Source of the DNA: Mycolicibacterium lutetiense
Lineage (GTDB): Bacteria > Actinomycetota > Actinomycetes > Mycobacteriales > Mycobacteriaceae
Assembly (NCBI RefSeq): GCF_017876775.1
Contig: NZ_JAGIOP010000002.1
Span: 1,550,001 to 1,614,000, forward strand
Direction: 5' to 3'
DNA: 64,000 nt
The notes under the pieces are model-generated. The model was given only the letters and a program-made list of their open reading frames with translations. It was not told the origin of the DNA and ran no database searches. The position numbers and the translations under genes were made by a program. Positions 17,634 through 26,394 of the stretch are shown in pieces (position 1 is the first letter of the stretch; each line of letters begins with the position of its first letter).

Positions 17634-18128
17634 TTACACGGCAATGAACGTTTGCGACGAAACCGGCGCGGCCACAATAGCAGCACCCGCCCGAGGCTTC
17701 GATTTAGATATGATAATTATTCCTTCACCGGTAAGCGTGTTTGCGTTATACATATTGTAACCAAAGAGGAGTAGACAAGGATTGACCAGAGCCACTTCGC
17801 TACGGGCAAGAATTAGACCGACGAACACCATGAACAATACATACGCAGCAAGGGTCCAGTAATCCTTTACGCTGATGAACAGGAACGGAAACACGAATGT
17901 AAGTAGATATGTTGGAACCTGCAGAGTTTCATCCTTTATGGTTCCGATCTCGATCGGAACGGGCTCTAGCGATCGACGTCGCGCTACAGTGATCAAACCA
18001 GAAGGGAACAACAATGCCGCGACCGCCACAATACATATTCCGACTACCGGCTTTTCCCCGATGTAACGAATCCCGACGACCAATACACCCGGAGAAAGTG
18101 ATGATAGAAACAACCAAACGCGAGTCAT
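17634..18128 (-). CDS. kwaA: Kiwa defence membrane protein KwaA
   Basis: 164 residues with four predicted membrane helices (about 4-21, 27-47, 71-88, 91-109) and a short cytoplasmic tail. The pattern PTYLLTFVFPFLF, then NPCLLLFGYNMY, then a beta-rich end is the arrangement I associate with KwaA, the membrane sensor of Kiwa. The gene order kwaA then kwaB, on one strand with a 25-base gap, matches the described operon. No clear ribosome site precedes the ATG at 18128; it overlaps the TGA of a short upstream ORF by 4 bases (ATGA), so coupling may drive its translation. Confidence 0.78.
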   Translation of the reverse strand: MTRVWLFLSSLSPGVLVVGIRYIGEKPVVGICIVAVAALLFPSGLITVARRRSLEPVPIEIGTIKDETLQVPTYLLTFVFPFLFISVKDYWTLAAYVLFMVFVGLILARSEVALVNPCLLLFGYNMYNANTLTGEGIIIISKSKPRAGAAIVAAPVSSQTFIAV

Positions 18129-18247
18129 ATAATGTCAGGCGGATCGACTCTGGGAATCAATCGCTCGCTGAGCTCGGCAAAATGCATGGCGCCGAGACAG
18201 CCCAGTGAACGTCTGCAGAACCTCGCCGCCCTCGCACACATGAGCAT
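18125..18247 (-). CDS. Possible short leader ORF coupled to kwaA
   Basis: A 40-residue frame (MLMCARAARF... ending RVDPPDII) stops with TGA overlapping the kwaA ATG as ATGA. It is Cys/Arg-rich with no recognisable family. It may be a leader peptide or the tail of a decayed gene; open frame extends back to an in-frame stop about 70 bases before the first ATG. Confidence 0.3.
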   Translation of the reverse strand: MLMCARAARFCRRSLGCLGAMHFAELSERLIPRVDPPDII

Positions 18248-18401
18248 GCGCCACCAGCAGAGGGCCTCGTCCCGTGTGAATCCTCGGCAGTTGCAAGTGG
18301 CCCAGCGGCCGGTGACGAGTCATGGCCCAATAGTGACAGCAAGGTCCGACAGGCAGGGCACAAATCGGCCGTCTTCCGAACGGCTAGCCAACCCGGGAAC
18401 C

Positions 18402-18536
18402 TCAGCGCCGATCGACCGGATCGTCCATCACGCCGATGTCATCGCGCTCAAAGGTGCGAGCTACCGCGTCAAACACACCGCGATCGAGTCACTGCCCTCC
18501 GTAGAAGTCGATCGTCAGGCAGACTCAACCCCGTAA
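18402..18536 (+). pseudogene. IS21-family IstB helper remnant (C-terminal end)
   Basis: The last ~44 residues of an open frame read PIDRIVHHADVIALKGASYR and onward to SLPSVE, resembling the end of IstB-type ATP-binding transposition proteins. No Walker A, Walker B or IstA transposase remains nearby, so this is debris. Confidence 0.55.
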
Positions 18537-18963
18537 ACCTGCTCACTTTTCGACCGGAGCAGGCTGCTCAGAATTCAACCGGAGCTGACAGCAGATTCGA
18601 CTTGTCCGAGCATCATCTGCCAGAGAAGACCGTGTGAAGTCGCTTCACAAGGTCGATCAGGACGTCCTCGCCATCCGCTGCGATCCCGTCGGCGAGCACG
18701 ATCTGCGGCCTGCGACGATCCGCTCGGCTCCGACCCCTGGGTCGAACCGGAGTTCCGGCGAGAGCGACACGTCCTTCGAGAACGCCACCTCGCACGTGCC
18801 GCAACTGGATCCGGGTGGAGGCGATCCTCTGCATAGACCGCAAGATTCGGGGGCCTTGCATGCGCCTGGTCGGACGACAGCCACTCCCGACGATGAGGCA
18901 TCGGCGAATCGCCATGTTTCATTCGTTCTAAAAAATTAGCATGAGGCGCTGTATGATCAGGCG
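18537..18963. other. Intergenic debris between IS21 remnant and XRE-ImmA operon
   Basis: About 430 bases without a convincing gene. Short frames exist on both strands but none has a family signature or good ribosome site. The first part may contain the outer end of the old IS21 element. The last ~40 bases are AT-rich (AAAAAATTAGCATGAGG) and likely carry the promoter for the gene at 18964. Confidence 0.5.
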
Positions 18964-19578
18964 ATGAGCAACATCCCCGAGGTCCTCGCTCAGCGCATCG
19001 GACCGCTGGTCGATCCATTTCACGAGGCATTTGAGCGTTCCCGACATCGTGTGGATACGGACTACCGAGGCCTGGTGGGCGAAGATCAGGAATGGCTTCG
19101 GTCCCATGCCATTCGCGGACTCCTTTACCAGGAGTTGACGGCCAGCGTGAAGCTGCCGGAAGGATGGGGGCTGGCGGGTAACCACCGGCAGAACGGGATG
19201 GTTAACCTGACGTTCGGCTCAGGTGAGGTGACTCTTCGCGTCGTTCACCGACTCGGCGACGTCGTCCCTCCAGCTGGCGGTAACACGGGTCGCCGGGCGT
19301 TCTACTCAAATCGCGCGATCGCCGACATGTCGGACCCAATGATGATCGAGACGCACCGCATGCTGCTCTGCTGGGCGGACCCCGATCATGAAGCAGCCTT
19401 CGAACTCGACGTAGTCCGCCCCCTCAACGCTGGAAGCATCCGCACGGAGGTACGCGCCGACATCGCGATCCCCCTCCCGCGCGCGCGCACTGACTTCGAG
19501 AACCTGAGCTTCGACACGTTCGACGACTCGGAGGAGCTGAGTTTCGAGATCGATGTCGCCGACTCCGACGATGAGTAG
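18964..19578 (+). CDS. Unknown protein paired with XRE-ImmA
   Basis: 204 residues, acidic at the C-terminus (DTFDDSEELSFEIDVADSDDE), with no membrane segment and no family I recognise. It starts at ATG 18964. Its last 8 bases overlap the start of the XRE-ImmA gene, a sign of a functional pair. By analogy with other ImmA-type proteases it could be the protein whose level the protease controls, or the effector of a toxin-antitoxin-like unit. Both ideas are inference. Confidence 0.7.
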   Translation: MSNIPEVLAQRIGPLVDPFHEAFERSRHRVDTDYRGLVGEDQEWLRSHAIRGLLYQELTASVKLPEGWGLAGNHRQNGMVNLTFGSGEVTLRVVHRLGDVVPPAGGNTGRRAFYSNRAIADMSDPMMIETHRMLLCWADPDHEAAFELDVVRPLNAGSIRTEVRADIAIPLPRARTDFENLSFDTFDDSEELSFEIDVADSDDE

Positions 19579-20710
19579 CGCGGACCGCGGTCTGCGCGTG
19601 GCGCAGCTCCGACGGCTGCTCGCGATCACGCAGAAAGATCTCGCCGAGGCCACGGGCACGGCATCGGCGAACCTATCCAACATCGAGAATGGCCGCGCGC
19701 CTTTGACGACCGAAATGGCCAACCGGATCGCCGCGGCGACGGCGACGCCCGTCGAGTTCTTCGACCAGCCGGCGACAGGAATACTCACCGCTGATGAGAT
19801 GAACTTCCGAAAAAACACGAAGGTCTCTGCTCGCGGGACTGCGTTCGTCGAGCAGTCCTTCAGCGAGATCGTCAGGATTGCTGATCGGCTACGCGACGCC
19901 CCGCTCCGTGTTTCGACATTCGCTCTACCCATTTTGTCCGCTGACGAACCCGTGCCTCTAGGCCGTATTGAACAGGCCGCGGAGGACTTCCGTCGTGCCG
20001 CAGGGCTCTCCCCGGGTGATCCTGTGCGCAACGTCATCAGAACGGCGGAGCGCGCCGGCATAGCGGTCGCACCTATCTCAGCCCCTGTCGACGAAACGGA
20101 GAAGCTCCTCGCAGGTCACAACGGGGTGTCCTCAACCAGGGGTGACCGCGCCGTCTTGAGCTACATTTCCGGCAGCACCGGGGACCGCCAACGGTTCACA
20201 GTGGCGCACGAGATTGGCCACATCGTGCTGCACAAGAATCGCGCCGTCGCAATCAAACTGCGCGAGCAAGAAGCTCACCATTTTGCCGGGGCAATGTTCC
20301 TCCCCCGTGATGTGGCGAGTAGGGAGATCTCCGAGACGTTGTCGCTGCATGGCTTCATGCGGTTGAAGGCACAGTATGGACTGTCGATCCAAGCCGCCAT
20401 CGCTCGGGGGAGAACGCTGGGACTGATCTCGCAAGAACGTCAGCGCTCGCTGATGATTCAGATTTCTAGCAGAGGATGGCGTAAGTCCGAACCCGTCGAC
20501 GTTCGCCCCGAGAACCCGATGCTGCTGTGGTCGCAGCTGGTGGCGACGTTCGGACCGACCCCCTATCTACCGGCAGCGAAGGCGCTGGGCGTTGCCCCAG
20601 GGTTCCTCCACGACTGGATCCCCGAACGCAACTCTAAGTCACGACCGTCCTCGTCTGGCGAGACGCAGTCCAGTGACAACGTGGTCACACTCACAAGCCG
20701 CAAACGCTGA
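19571..20710 (+). CDS. XRE helix-turn-helix + ImmA/IrrE metallopeptidase
   Basis: 379 residues. The N-terminal XRE DNA-binding domain (about 8-60, QKDLAEATGT then ASANLSNIENGR) is fused to an ImmA/IrrE (DUF955) zinc protease. The zinc site is complete: HEIGH at 213-217 and a downstream Glu in REQEAHHFAGAMFLPRD. Such proteins cleave repressors in integrative elements or act in stress and toxin-antitoxin control. The start is ATG at 19571, inside the end of the preceding gene. It converges on the recombinase operon with a 5-base gap, and may regulate island excision or its own pair. Confidence 0.88.
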   Translation: MSSADRGLRVAQLRRLLAITQKDLAEATGTASANLSNIENGRAPLTTEMANRIAAATATPVEFFDQPATGILTADEMNFRKNTKVSARGTAFVEQSFSEIVRIADRLRDAPLRVSTFALPILSADEPVPLGRIEQAAEDFRRAAGLSPGDPVRNVIRTAERAGIAVAPISAPVDETEKLLAGHNGVSSTRGDRAVLSYISGSTGDRQRFTVAHEIGHIVLHKNRAVAIKLREQEAHHFAGAMFLPRDVASREISETLSLHGFMRLKAQYGLSIQAAIARGRTLGLISQERQRSLMIQISSRGWRKSEPVDVRPENPMLLWSQLVATFGPTPYLPAAKALGVAPGFLHDWIPERNSKSRPSSSGETQSSDNVVTLTSRKR

Positions 20711-20715
20711 CCCGC

Positions 20716-21141
20716 TTACTCGCCCCGTTGCCCCCGCCGGATTCGCGTGACAAGTTCGACTTCAGGTCGCTCGATCTGGGTGTCAAGGTGCCGCGCGAAC
20801 AGTGCGATGGCGAAGCGGTCGAGCTGGTTGTGTAAGTCGCGGTTCTTCTGGCGCAGTTCGGCGATGGTCTGCCGATCGTTGCGGAGCGCAGCGTCGTTGA
20901 GGCTGTCACCTCTGGTCAGGTTCGCGGTGACCCGTTCGAAGCGACTGTTGAGCTGATATGAGCTGTTCTCGGTTCGGTCCTGCACGAAGGCGCGAGCAAC
21001 GGCATCGTGGCTTCTGCCTGTGAGCGCTTCGATCTGCCGTTTGGTGCGCGGCATGTCGGCGCTGTTCTCGATGGTGGTGATGGCGTCGGCGATGGCCTGC
21101 ATCACGGCATCGCTGACACGCTTGCGCGTGGGGCTAGGCAT
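20716..21141 (-). CDS. Small HTH/coiled-coil protein of the recombinase operon (TnpC/DUF6262-like)
   Basis: 141 residues. The N-terminal half looks like a DNA-binding helix-turn-helix (RQIEALTGRSHDAVARAF). The C-terminal half is a long coiled coil (DRQTIAELRQKNRDLHNQLD). This layout, in last position behind several tyrosine recombinases, matches TnpC of Tn554-type elements, which helps orient recombination. The ATG at 21141 overlaps the end of the third recombinase by 8 bases. Confidence 0.65.
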   Translation of the reverse strand: MPSPTRKRVSDAVMQAIADAITTIENSADMPRTKRQIEALTGRSHDAVARAFVQDRTENSSYQLNSRFERVTANLTRGDSLNDAALRNDRQTIAELRQKNRDLHNQLDRFAIALFARHLDTQIERPEVELVTRIRRGQRGE

Positions 21142-23224
21142 GTTCGTCCTCCTGGTCGGGGTGGTCGTCGTACAGGTCGTCAGAGTCGTCGGCAGTTCCG
21201 GTGAGATCGCGGCGGATGCGGGCAAGGTTTGCGCGGTCTCGGCGCATCTGTTCGCCAAGGACCGGATGGCCGCGCTGTTGATCGAGGTAGGTGTCGATGC
21301 GGTCGATGGCGCTCGTGATCACGCCGACGTGCGCTGGCCGCAGGAGTGCGTTGGTGCAGTCGACGCCTACGCACACGTGGTCGCCGAGTTTCGGGCGGTC
21401 TCCGCCGCAGCTGCTGGTTGCCGGGCTCCACATGCAGTCGTTGGTGAGCCCCAGGTGAAGTCGCTCCGCGAGCGTCGCGGTGAGTCGCTCGGCGCGATCG
21501 GGACTGGCGATGATCTGTGCGCGGAAGCCGGTGACGTGGTGTGCCGCTGGCCCGGCTACGGGGCTGTCGTCCTGCAGCAGCGTGGCGGCGTCGCTGTGCA
21601 GTACCCGTTTGCGTTCGTCGTCCATGAGTCGCACGGCGCGCTGTTGCCCATCGCTCATGTAGCCGGTGGTCATCCGCCAGGCGCTGTGTCCCAGTTGGAT
21701 TCCCAGTCCGAGCTCAGCTCCGGGGCGGATGGTGGCGAAGACACTGAAAGCGCGGCGTAGAGATGTTGCGTTGATCGCCTGGCCTTTCGGGGTTGCAATG
21801 TGTTCCAGGCCGAGCCCTCGTCCGCGCCCGGGTCGGCCGGCGGGGTCGTCGTTGACGAAGGCGATCAGTCTGGCGATGTCTCGGTTCGGAGCGTAAGAGC
21901 CAGCGTTGCCACTGCAGCGGGCGAACAGGTGCGTGTCGTGTCTGGACAGGTTGCCCAGAACTTCTATTGTCCGGATCACGGGTCGGGGCGCCCACCACGT
22001 TCCGCGCTCGCCGTCAGGATTGTCGTTGCCCTTGTGCTGGATGCTACGTAGGGCGGCGAGACCGTCCTTGGTGGTGTGGCTATCGCGTGTCAGTTCCTGG
22101 ATCTCACTGTCGCGCATGCCGGTAAGACTGGCGATCAGGACGTAGCAAGCAGCGCGGAGGACGCTTTCGAGATACTCGGTTTCGCCGAGGCCCAATTCGT
22201 CTACCCAGGTGCTATTTGTTCCATCGGAGTGGGAAACGACGGCCGTCGGGATGTGAAGTCCTCCGAAAGTCGCCCGCTGCGGGTCTGCCGCCGCCTTCGT
22301 GACGAGTGCCACGGCGTCCGGCATGTATTGGTGGCTCGCCCGGCTGAGGACGTTGGCGTTGATGCCCAGAAGCCGTTCCAGAAGTGTGGTATTCGCCTCT
22401 CCTCGTTGGTGATTGGTCCGGCCGAACCCGGTGTGAAGAGGAAGTAGACCACGCTGTTCGGTCCAGTCGAGCAGCGCGTTGTACGCGTTTGCTCCAGCTG
22501 GACCGCGTGGCTCCTTCGGCAGCCCGGCCCGAGTCTCGGCCGCAGCGATGATGTCAGCGCTGAATCGGTCGACGACTGCCCACGATGCGGTGATGAGCGG
22601 CGCCCAGGTTTCCCACGGGAGGGGCGGCGTGGTGTTCTCGGTGTGCGTGACTTCACCGCTGACGCCGGAAGCGCTGCGACCGGCCCAGGGGAAGAAGGAA
22701 AGCGCATCGGGCAGAACTGCCTGGCACTCCCGGAGCAGCCGCAACGTGGTGACGTAACCACGGATAGTCGTCGCGCCGAGTCCGACGCCGCCCACGCGGT
22801 GCTGGCCAGTGCGGAGGTCATCCAAAAACCGATCAGCATCGGCTTGGGTCCAGTCGGCGAAGCGGGTGATGCCGCGGTCCTCGGACCACTTGGCGATGAC
22901 CACGAGCTTGAGAAAGTGGTTGTACACCCCTGCTGCTGGTGTTCCGTCGCCGCGGAAGACGACTCCCGCCTCTACGACGGTTTCGCGGTCGGGGGCTGCG
23001 ACCGTCATGAGAACGTTCTTGATGGCGGTGCGGTGCCTATCCGGAGCGCCGGCGAAGTGGATGTAGCGCTCTCCCATGTTGACTCGGTTGGCCACCAGGG
23101 CGAGATCCCACGGTTCGTCACCATAACGTGGACTGCCGGAAACGTGGGGCCAGACGCGAGTCGCCGCGGCAAAGGGGTTCCTCCACGATGCTGCGGAGCT
23201 TCGCGGGGATGCTCCGGCTGTCAC
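21134..23224 (-). CDS. Tyrosine recombinase 3 (large, TnpB-like)
   Basis: 696 residues. Site-specific tyrosine recombinase with box I Arg in TGMRDSEIQEL. Box II is TSLRRAF, where the usual His is replaced. LGHSAWRMTTGYMSDG has Tyr nine residues after His, the normal spacing for the nucleophile. A Cys-rich segment near the C-terminus (CMWSPATSSC, then CVGVDC) probably binds zinc. The GTG start at 23224 overlaps the previous gene by 4 bases. It should act with the other two recombinases in integration and excision at ssrA. Confidence 0.8.
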   Translation of the reverse strand: MTAGASPRSSAASWRNPFAAATRVWPHVSGSPRYGDEPWDLALVANRVNMGERYIHFAGAPDRHRTAIKNVLMTVAAPDRETVVEAGVVFRGDGTPAAGVYNHFLKLVVIAKWSEDRGITRFADWTQADADRFLDDLRTGQHRVGGVGLGATTIRGYVTTLRLLRECQAVLPDALSFFPWAGRSASGVSGEVTHTENTTPPLPWETWAPLITASWAVVDRFSADIIAAAETRAGLPKEPRGPAGANAYNALLDWTEQRGLLPLHTGFGRTNHQRGEANTTLLERLLGINANVLSRASHQYMPDAVALVTKAAADPQRATFGGLHIPTAVVSHSDGTNSTWVDELGLGETEYLESVLRAACYVLIASLTGMRDSEIQELTRDSHTTKDGLAALRSIQHKGNDNPDGERGTWWAPRPVIRTIEVLGNLSRHDTHLFARCSGNAGSYAPNRDIARLIAFVNDDPAGRPGRGRGLGLEHIATPKGQAINATSLRRAFSVFATIRPGAELGLGIQLGHSAWRMTTGYMSDGQQRAVRLMDDERKRVLHSDAATLLQDDSPVAGPAAHHVTGFRAQIIASPDRAERLTATLAERLHLGLTNDCMWSPATSSCGGDRPKLGDHVCVGVDCTNALLRPAHVGVITSAIDRIDTYLDQQRGHPVLGEQMRRDRANLARIRRDLTGTADDSDDLYDDHPDQEDEHA

Positions 23225-24915
23225 GATGCCGGGTCTTCCGGGACGCCGCGCATGTCGTTGAGAACGCCTGCGTCGATCGGTGTCAGGTTCGCGCGCTGGC
23301 GGGCGTGCTGGACCTGCTCGGGGCTAAAGGCGGGCAGGACTACCTCGGTAATGGTGTCGTAGATGGGTTTCCAGTGCGTCTGCCAGGTTCCCGGGTCGGC
23401 GGCGCGGTCGGGATGTGCCATGTCCTGAATCGCAAGAGCGGCTGGCAGGTGGTGCAGGGTGATGAGGGCGTTGGGGCATGCGAAGCAGGTGCCGGTGATG
23501 GACTTGCTGCAGACGGCTCCCTTCTTCTCGTAGGGGCTGTCGAGAGGGTCGCGGCATCCGGTGTGCGGTCCGTCGAGCTGGCCGGCCACCAGAGCGCTGG
23601 CGGTGTCCGGGTCGATCCCGGGTGCGTCGACTCCGGCTCGCATGGCCTGTTCCGCTTCTGGGGTCACGATGGTGGGACCGCTGATGGCGCTGTCGAACAT
23701 GTCGTTGACGCTGTCGATGAGAATGCGGCCGGCTTCGCCGCGGAGAACCGTGCTGTTGGTGTAGTGGCCGAAGAAGGTCTTCGCGGAGTGGCGGCGCCCG
23801 TTCGCCAGGTAGGACTTGGGGTCGGCGAGCACTTCGCGGGTCGTGGCCACCTTGCGCAGCCGTGCCCAATGGTTGGAACCCGATAACGGGAGATTGTTCC
23901 GCTCGGCGATCTCAGACAGCCGGTAGGTCGCACGCTGCCACGGTGGTTGCCTCACTGTTCCGCGAGCGTCCTTCATGAGGATCAGCGACGGATGACCAGA
24001 TTCCGAGCGAGCTGCGGCGTTGAGCATCAACGCCCATCGAAGCGCGGTGAACGGTGCTGTGTCGCGGCGGGCGTACACCTCGTCGTAGGTCTCATGTGCG
24101 CGGTTCTTGGTGTATCGGACGCGAAGCAGTTCGATGAGGTCGTTCTCTGCGAGGTAGCCGAGTCTGTCGATCGGCGGCAACGCGGTCACGGAGTTCTCAA
24201 CTGCGGGGTCGGCAGTGGCTTCGATGTCGTGAATGGACAGGGCGCGGAGCACTTCGGGAGGTTCGCCTGTTGCAAGGCTGAGTAGTACGTGCGTGGCGGT
24301 CTGGACGTCGATGTCGCTGATGCCCCGGTCCGGCTGAGACAGGGCGCTTTTCACCTTCTGATAAGCCCACCGGCGCCATGAGCGGGTCTCCTGCTCGTTC
24401 AACGGTGGCAGTCCGTCGTTGCGGTGGTGCCATAGACGCGGCTGCCGCGCCAACCGGTCGGCGACCTCCTTGTGCAGCGCACCTGGGTGATCATCTTCGT
24501 GCCGACGAAGGAGCGCGAAGACATGTACGACCTTCCGATAGGCGGTGTCTGACTTCGCTTCTCGGTGGCGCGCCAGCATATTGAGTTCCCACAAGTCCAG
24601 ATGTGCGCGGCGCAAATCACGTACCGCAAATGTGGTCTTACCCTCGTCAGTCAGCGGTAGAGCCCCAATCGACCGCAGCATGTCCACGAGCCCGGCCGTG
24701 AGCGCCGACTCATCTCTGCCGAACTCCGTGATCACTTGGAACCAAGTCGCGGCGAGTTCCGCCGCGATGACCGGCGTCTCGAAAGTTGCCGGGTCGATGG
24801 TCACCGCCCGCCGATCGTCATAGTCGATCCACTCGTAGGTGAACGTGCCGTCGTTGAGTGCTGGCGGCCTTGCAGAATTCGCGGGCACTTCGGGGGTGGA
24901 GTAGGACCCTTTCAC
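23221..24915 (-). CDS. Tyrosine recombinase-like protein 2 (atypical active site)
   Basis: 564 residues, second of three translationally coupled recombinase genes (GTGA overlaps on both sides). Box II HWAR (His347, Arg350) and FGHYTNSTV (His382) are recognisable, and AAARSE (Arg301) may supply box I. No Tyr lies nine residues after His382, so the nucleophile is unclear and this subunit may be structural. A C-terminal CxxCPN-type zinc motif is present (GTCFACPNAL). It is a common companion in three-recombinase modules. Confidence 0.75.
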   Translation of the reverse strand: MKGSYSTPEVPANSARPPALNDGTFTYEWIDYDDRRAVTIDPATFETPVIAAELAATWFQVITEFGRDESALTAGLVDMLRSIGALPLTDEGKTTFAVRDLRRAHLDLWELNMLARHREAKSDTAYRKVVHVFALLRRHEDDHPGALHKEVADRLARQPRLWHHRNDGLPPLNEQETRSWRRWAYQKVKSALSQPDRGISDIDVQTATHVLLSLATGEPPEVLRALSIHDIEATADPAVENSVTALPPIDRLGYLAENDLIELLRVRYTKNRAHETYDEVYARRDTAPFTALRWALMLNAAARSESGHPSLILMKDARGTVRQPPWQRATYRLSEIAERNNLPLSGSNHWARLRKVATTREVLADPKSYLANGRRHSAKTFFGHYTNSTVLRGEAGRILIDSVNDMFDSAISGPTIVTPEAEQAMRAGVDAPGIDPDTASALVAGQLDGPHTGCRDPLDSPYEKKGAVCSKSITGTCFACPNALITLHHLPAALAIQDMAHPDRAADPGTWQTHWKPIYDTITEVVLPAFSPEQVQHARQRANLTPIDAGVLNDMRGVPEDPAS

Positions 24916-26387
24916 TGAACGGCTCCGGTGGCGGGGCTGGCGTCCGGCTCCCAGTCGTCATCGATGGTCTCGGCGTCGGGGCCTGGATCAGATTCGGTGT
25001 GTCCGACAAGGTCAGCTGCGGTTGCCGCGAGCGCGGCCGGGACGTTCTCAGTCCATGTTTCTGCGGCGTGGAGGTAATGCATGGTGGTCTGGACGCTGGC
25101 GTGGCCAAGAAGTTCCTTGACGGTCAGCACGGGGTTCGCGAGCAGCAGGTAGGGGTCTCCGGCGCGTTGTCGGCCTTCTTTCATGAGCGCGGCCAGCATT
25201 CGCACCGCGTAGGAATGTCGCATCGTGTGCGGTGTCACGTGTACGTGGCGGGGCGGCTGGTCTCGGTGATCGGAGTGGCGGACTCGCTCTCGAGCGTCGG
25301 CGAATAGTTGGTTCCAGCGTTCGAGACCGGGTGGGAGCCCGGTGCGGGACACGAATAGCGCGAGTGGGTCGATGGTGCCGTCATCGAGGACGCGGACAGC
25401 TTGGCCTCGGTTCTGATTGGTGAACCGGACCAGCGGAATGCGCTGGGATCCCTTGGCAACGTAGAGTTTTCCCCGCCGCTCGATCAGAGCGTCGATCACC
25501 AGCAGTGAGCCTTCGCGGACCTTGGCGCGGAGGCTTCGTTGTGCCGCCTGCGCGATGCGGTGTCGTTCAGTCTGGCGGTAGAGGTCGGCGGCGTGGGCTA
25601 CGTGCGCGGTGATGTAGATGGATCGGACCACCTGCTTCTTGCCGAGCCGGTCGAAGATGTGGACGGACTCGGATCCCATCGTGTTCGGGACCGGCACCTC
25701 GGTGTCGAGGAGAAACGCGCACTCCTCACGTCGTAGGCCTGTGGTTGCGAGTAGCAGGCCGTACACGTAGTCCCGTTCGGGGTAGCCGGGCGCACCCTCC
25801 AGGTCGTAGCCGTCACCGCGGAGGCCGACTTCGAGGAAGTGTTTGGTCTGGGCCGCCTTAAGGAAGCGCGCTTGCCGCTCGCGCCGTGTCCGGGAGATGA
25901 GGGTGTTGCGGTTGTTGCGGCCCCAGCGAGGGATCGGGTCCTTCTCCATCCAGCCGACCTGGGTCGAAAAGTAGAAGAAGGAAGAGAAACAGCCGAATTC
26001 GGTGGCCAGCGTGGTGTCCTGGACTTCCTGCTGGCGGGCATCGCGGTAAGCGGTCAGATCCTCGGTCGTGGTGGCGGTGAGGTCGACCAGTTCCCCGCCG
26101 CGGCGCGCTCGGACGAACCGGAGCAGCCGGGCGAGGTGGTAGGCGTGGAAGGTCCGCAGGCTGTCGAGGTCGTAGGCGCGTTGACGCCACGCGGTCAGTA
26201 GGTAGGTGTTGAGCCGGTCGCAGCTGGTCAGCGAGCCGTCGTCATCGACGATGAACGGAAGGCCGTCCGGGATGTCGTGGCGGTCGAGCGTCTGCACCAC
26301 CGACGACCACGGGAGCGACGCCGCGCCGCCGGGAGCGCGGAGCACTTCGTGCGCATCAGTGCTTCTCTGAACCGCGACTATCCGCAT
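24912..26387 (-). CDS. Tyrosine recombinase 1 / integrase (TnpA-like)
   Basis: 491 residues. An N-terminal SAM-like core-binding domain (about 55-150) is followed by the catalytic domain with a complete set: Arg219 (TGLRREE), His387/Arg390 (HTMRHSY), His429 and Tyr438 (LGHASVQTTMHYLH). The start is ATG at 26387, 7 bases after a perfect AAGGAGG; in-frame extension to 26456 is unlikely. The gene abuts the ssrA 3' end, the expected integrase position next to attP, and heads an operon of three recombinases plus a small accessory protein. Its ribosome site lies inside a 13-base inverted repeat. Confidence 0.9.
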   Translation of the reverse strand: MRIVAVQRSTDAHEVLRAPGGAASLPWSSVVQTLDRHDIPDGLPFIVDDDGSLTSCDRLNTYLLTAWRQRAYDLDSLRTFHAYHLARLLRFVRARRGGELVDLTATTTEDLTAYRDARQQEVQDTTLATEFGCFSSFFYFSTQVGWMEKDPIPRWGRNNRNTLISRTRRERQARFLKAAQTKHFLEVGLRGDGYDLEGAPGYPERDYVYGLLLATTGLRREECAFLLDTEVPVPNTMGSESVHIFDRLGKKQVVRSIYITAHVAHAADLYRQTERHRIAQAAQRSLRAKVREGSLLVIDALIERRGKLYVAKGSQRIPLVRFTNQNRGQAVRVLDDGTIDPLALFVSRTGLPPGLERWNQLFADARERVRHSDHRDQPPRHVHVTPHTMRHSYAVRMLAALMKEGRQRAGDPYLLLANPVLTVKELLGHASVQTTMHYLHAAETWTENVPAALAATAADLVGHTESDPGPDAETIDDDWEPDASPATGAVQ

Positions 26388-26394
26388 ACAGAAA

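Noticed and set aside
20716-26387. Prophage interpretation of the recombinase region
   Set aside because: No capsid, terminase, portal, tail or lysis genes occur between 8.9 and 26.5 kb; the operon looks like a transposon-type recombination module instead.
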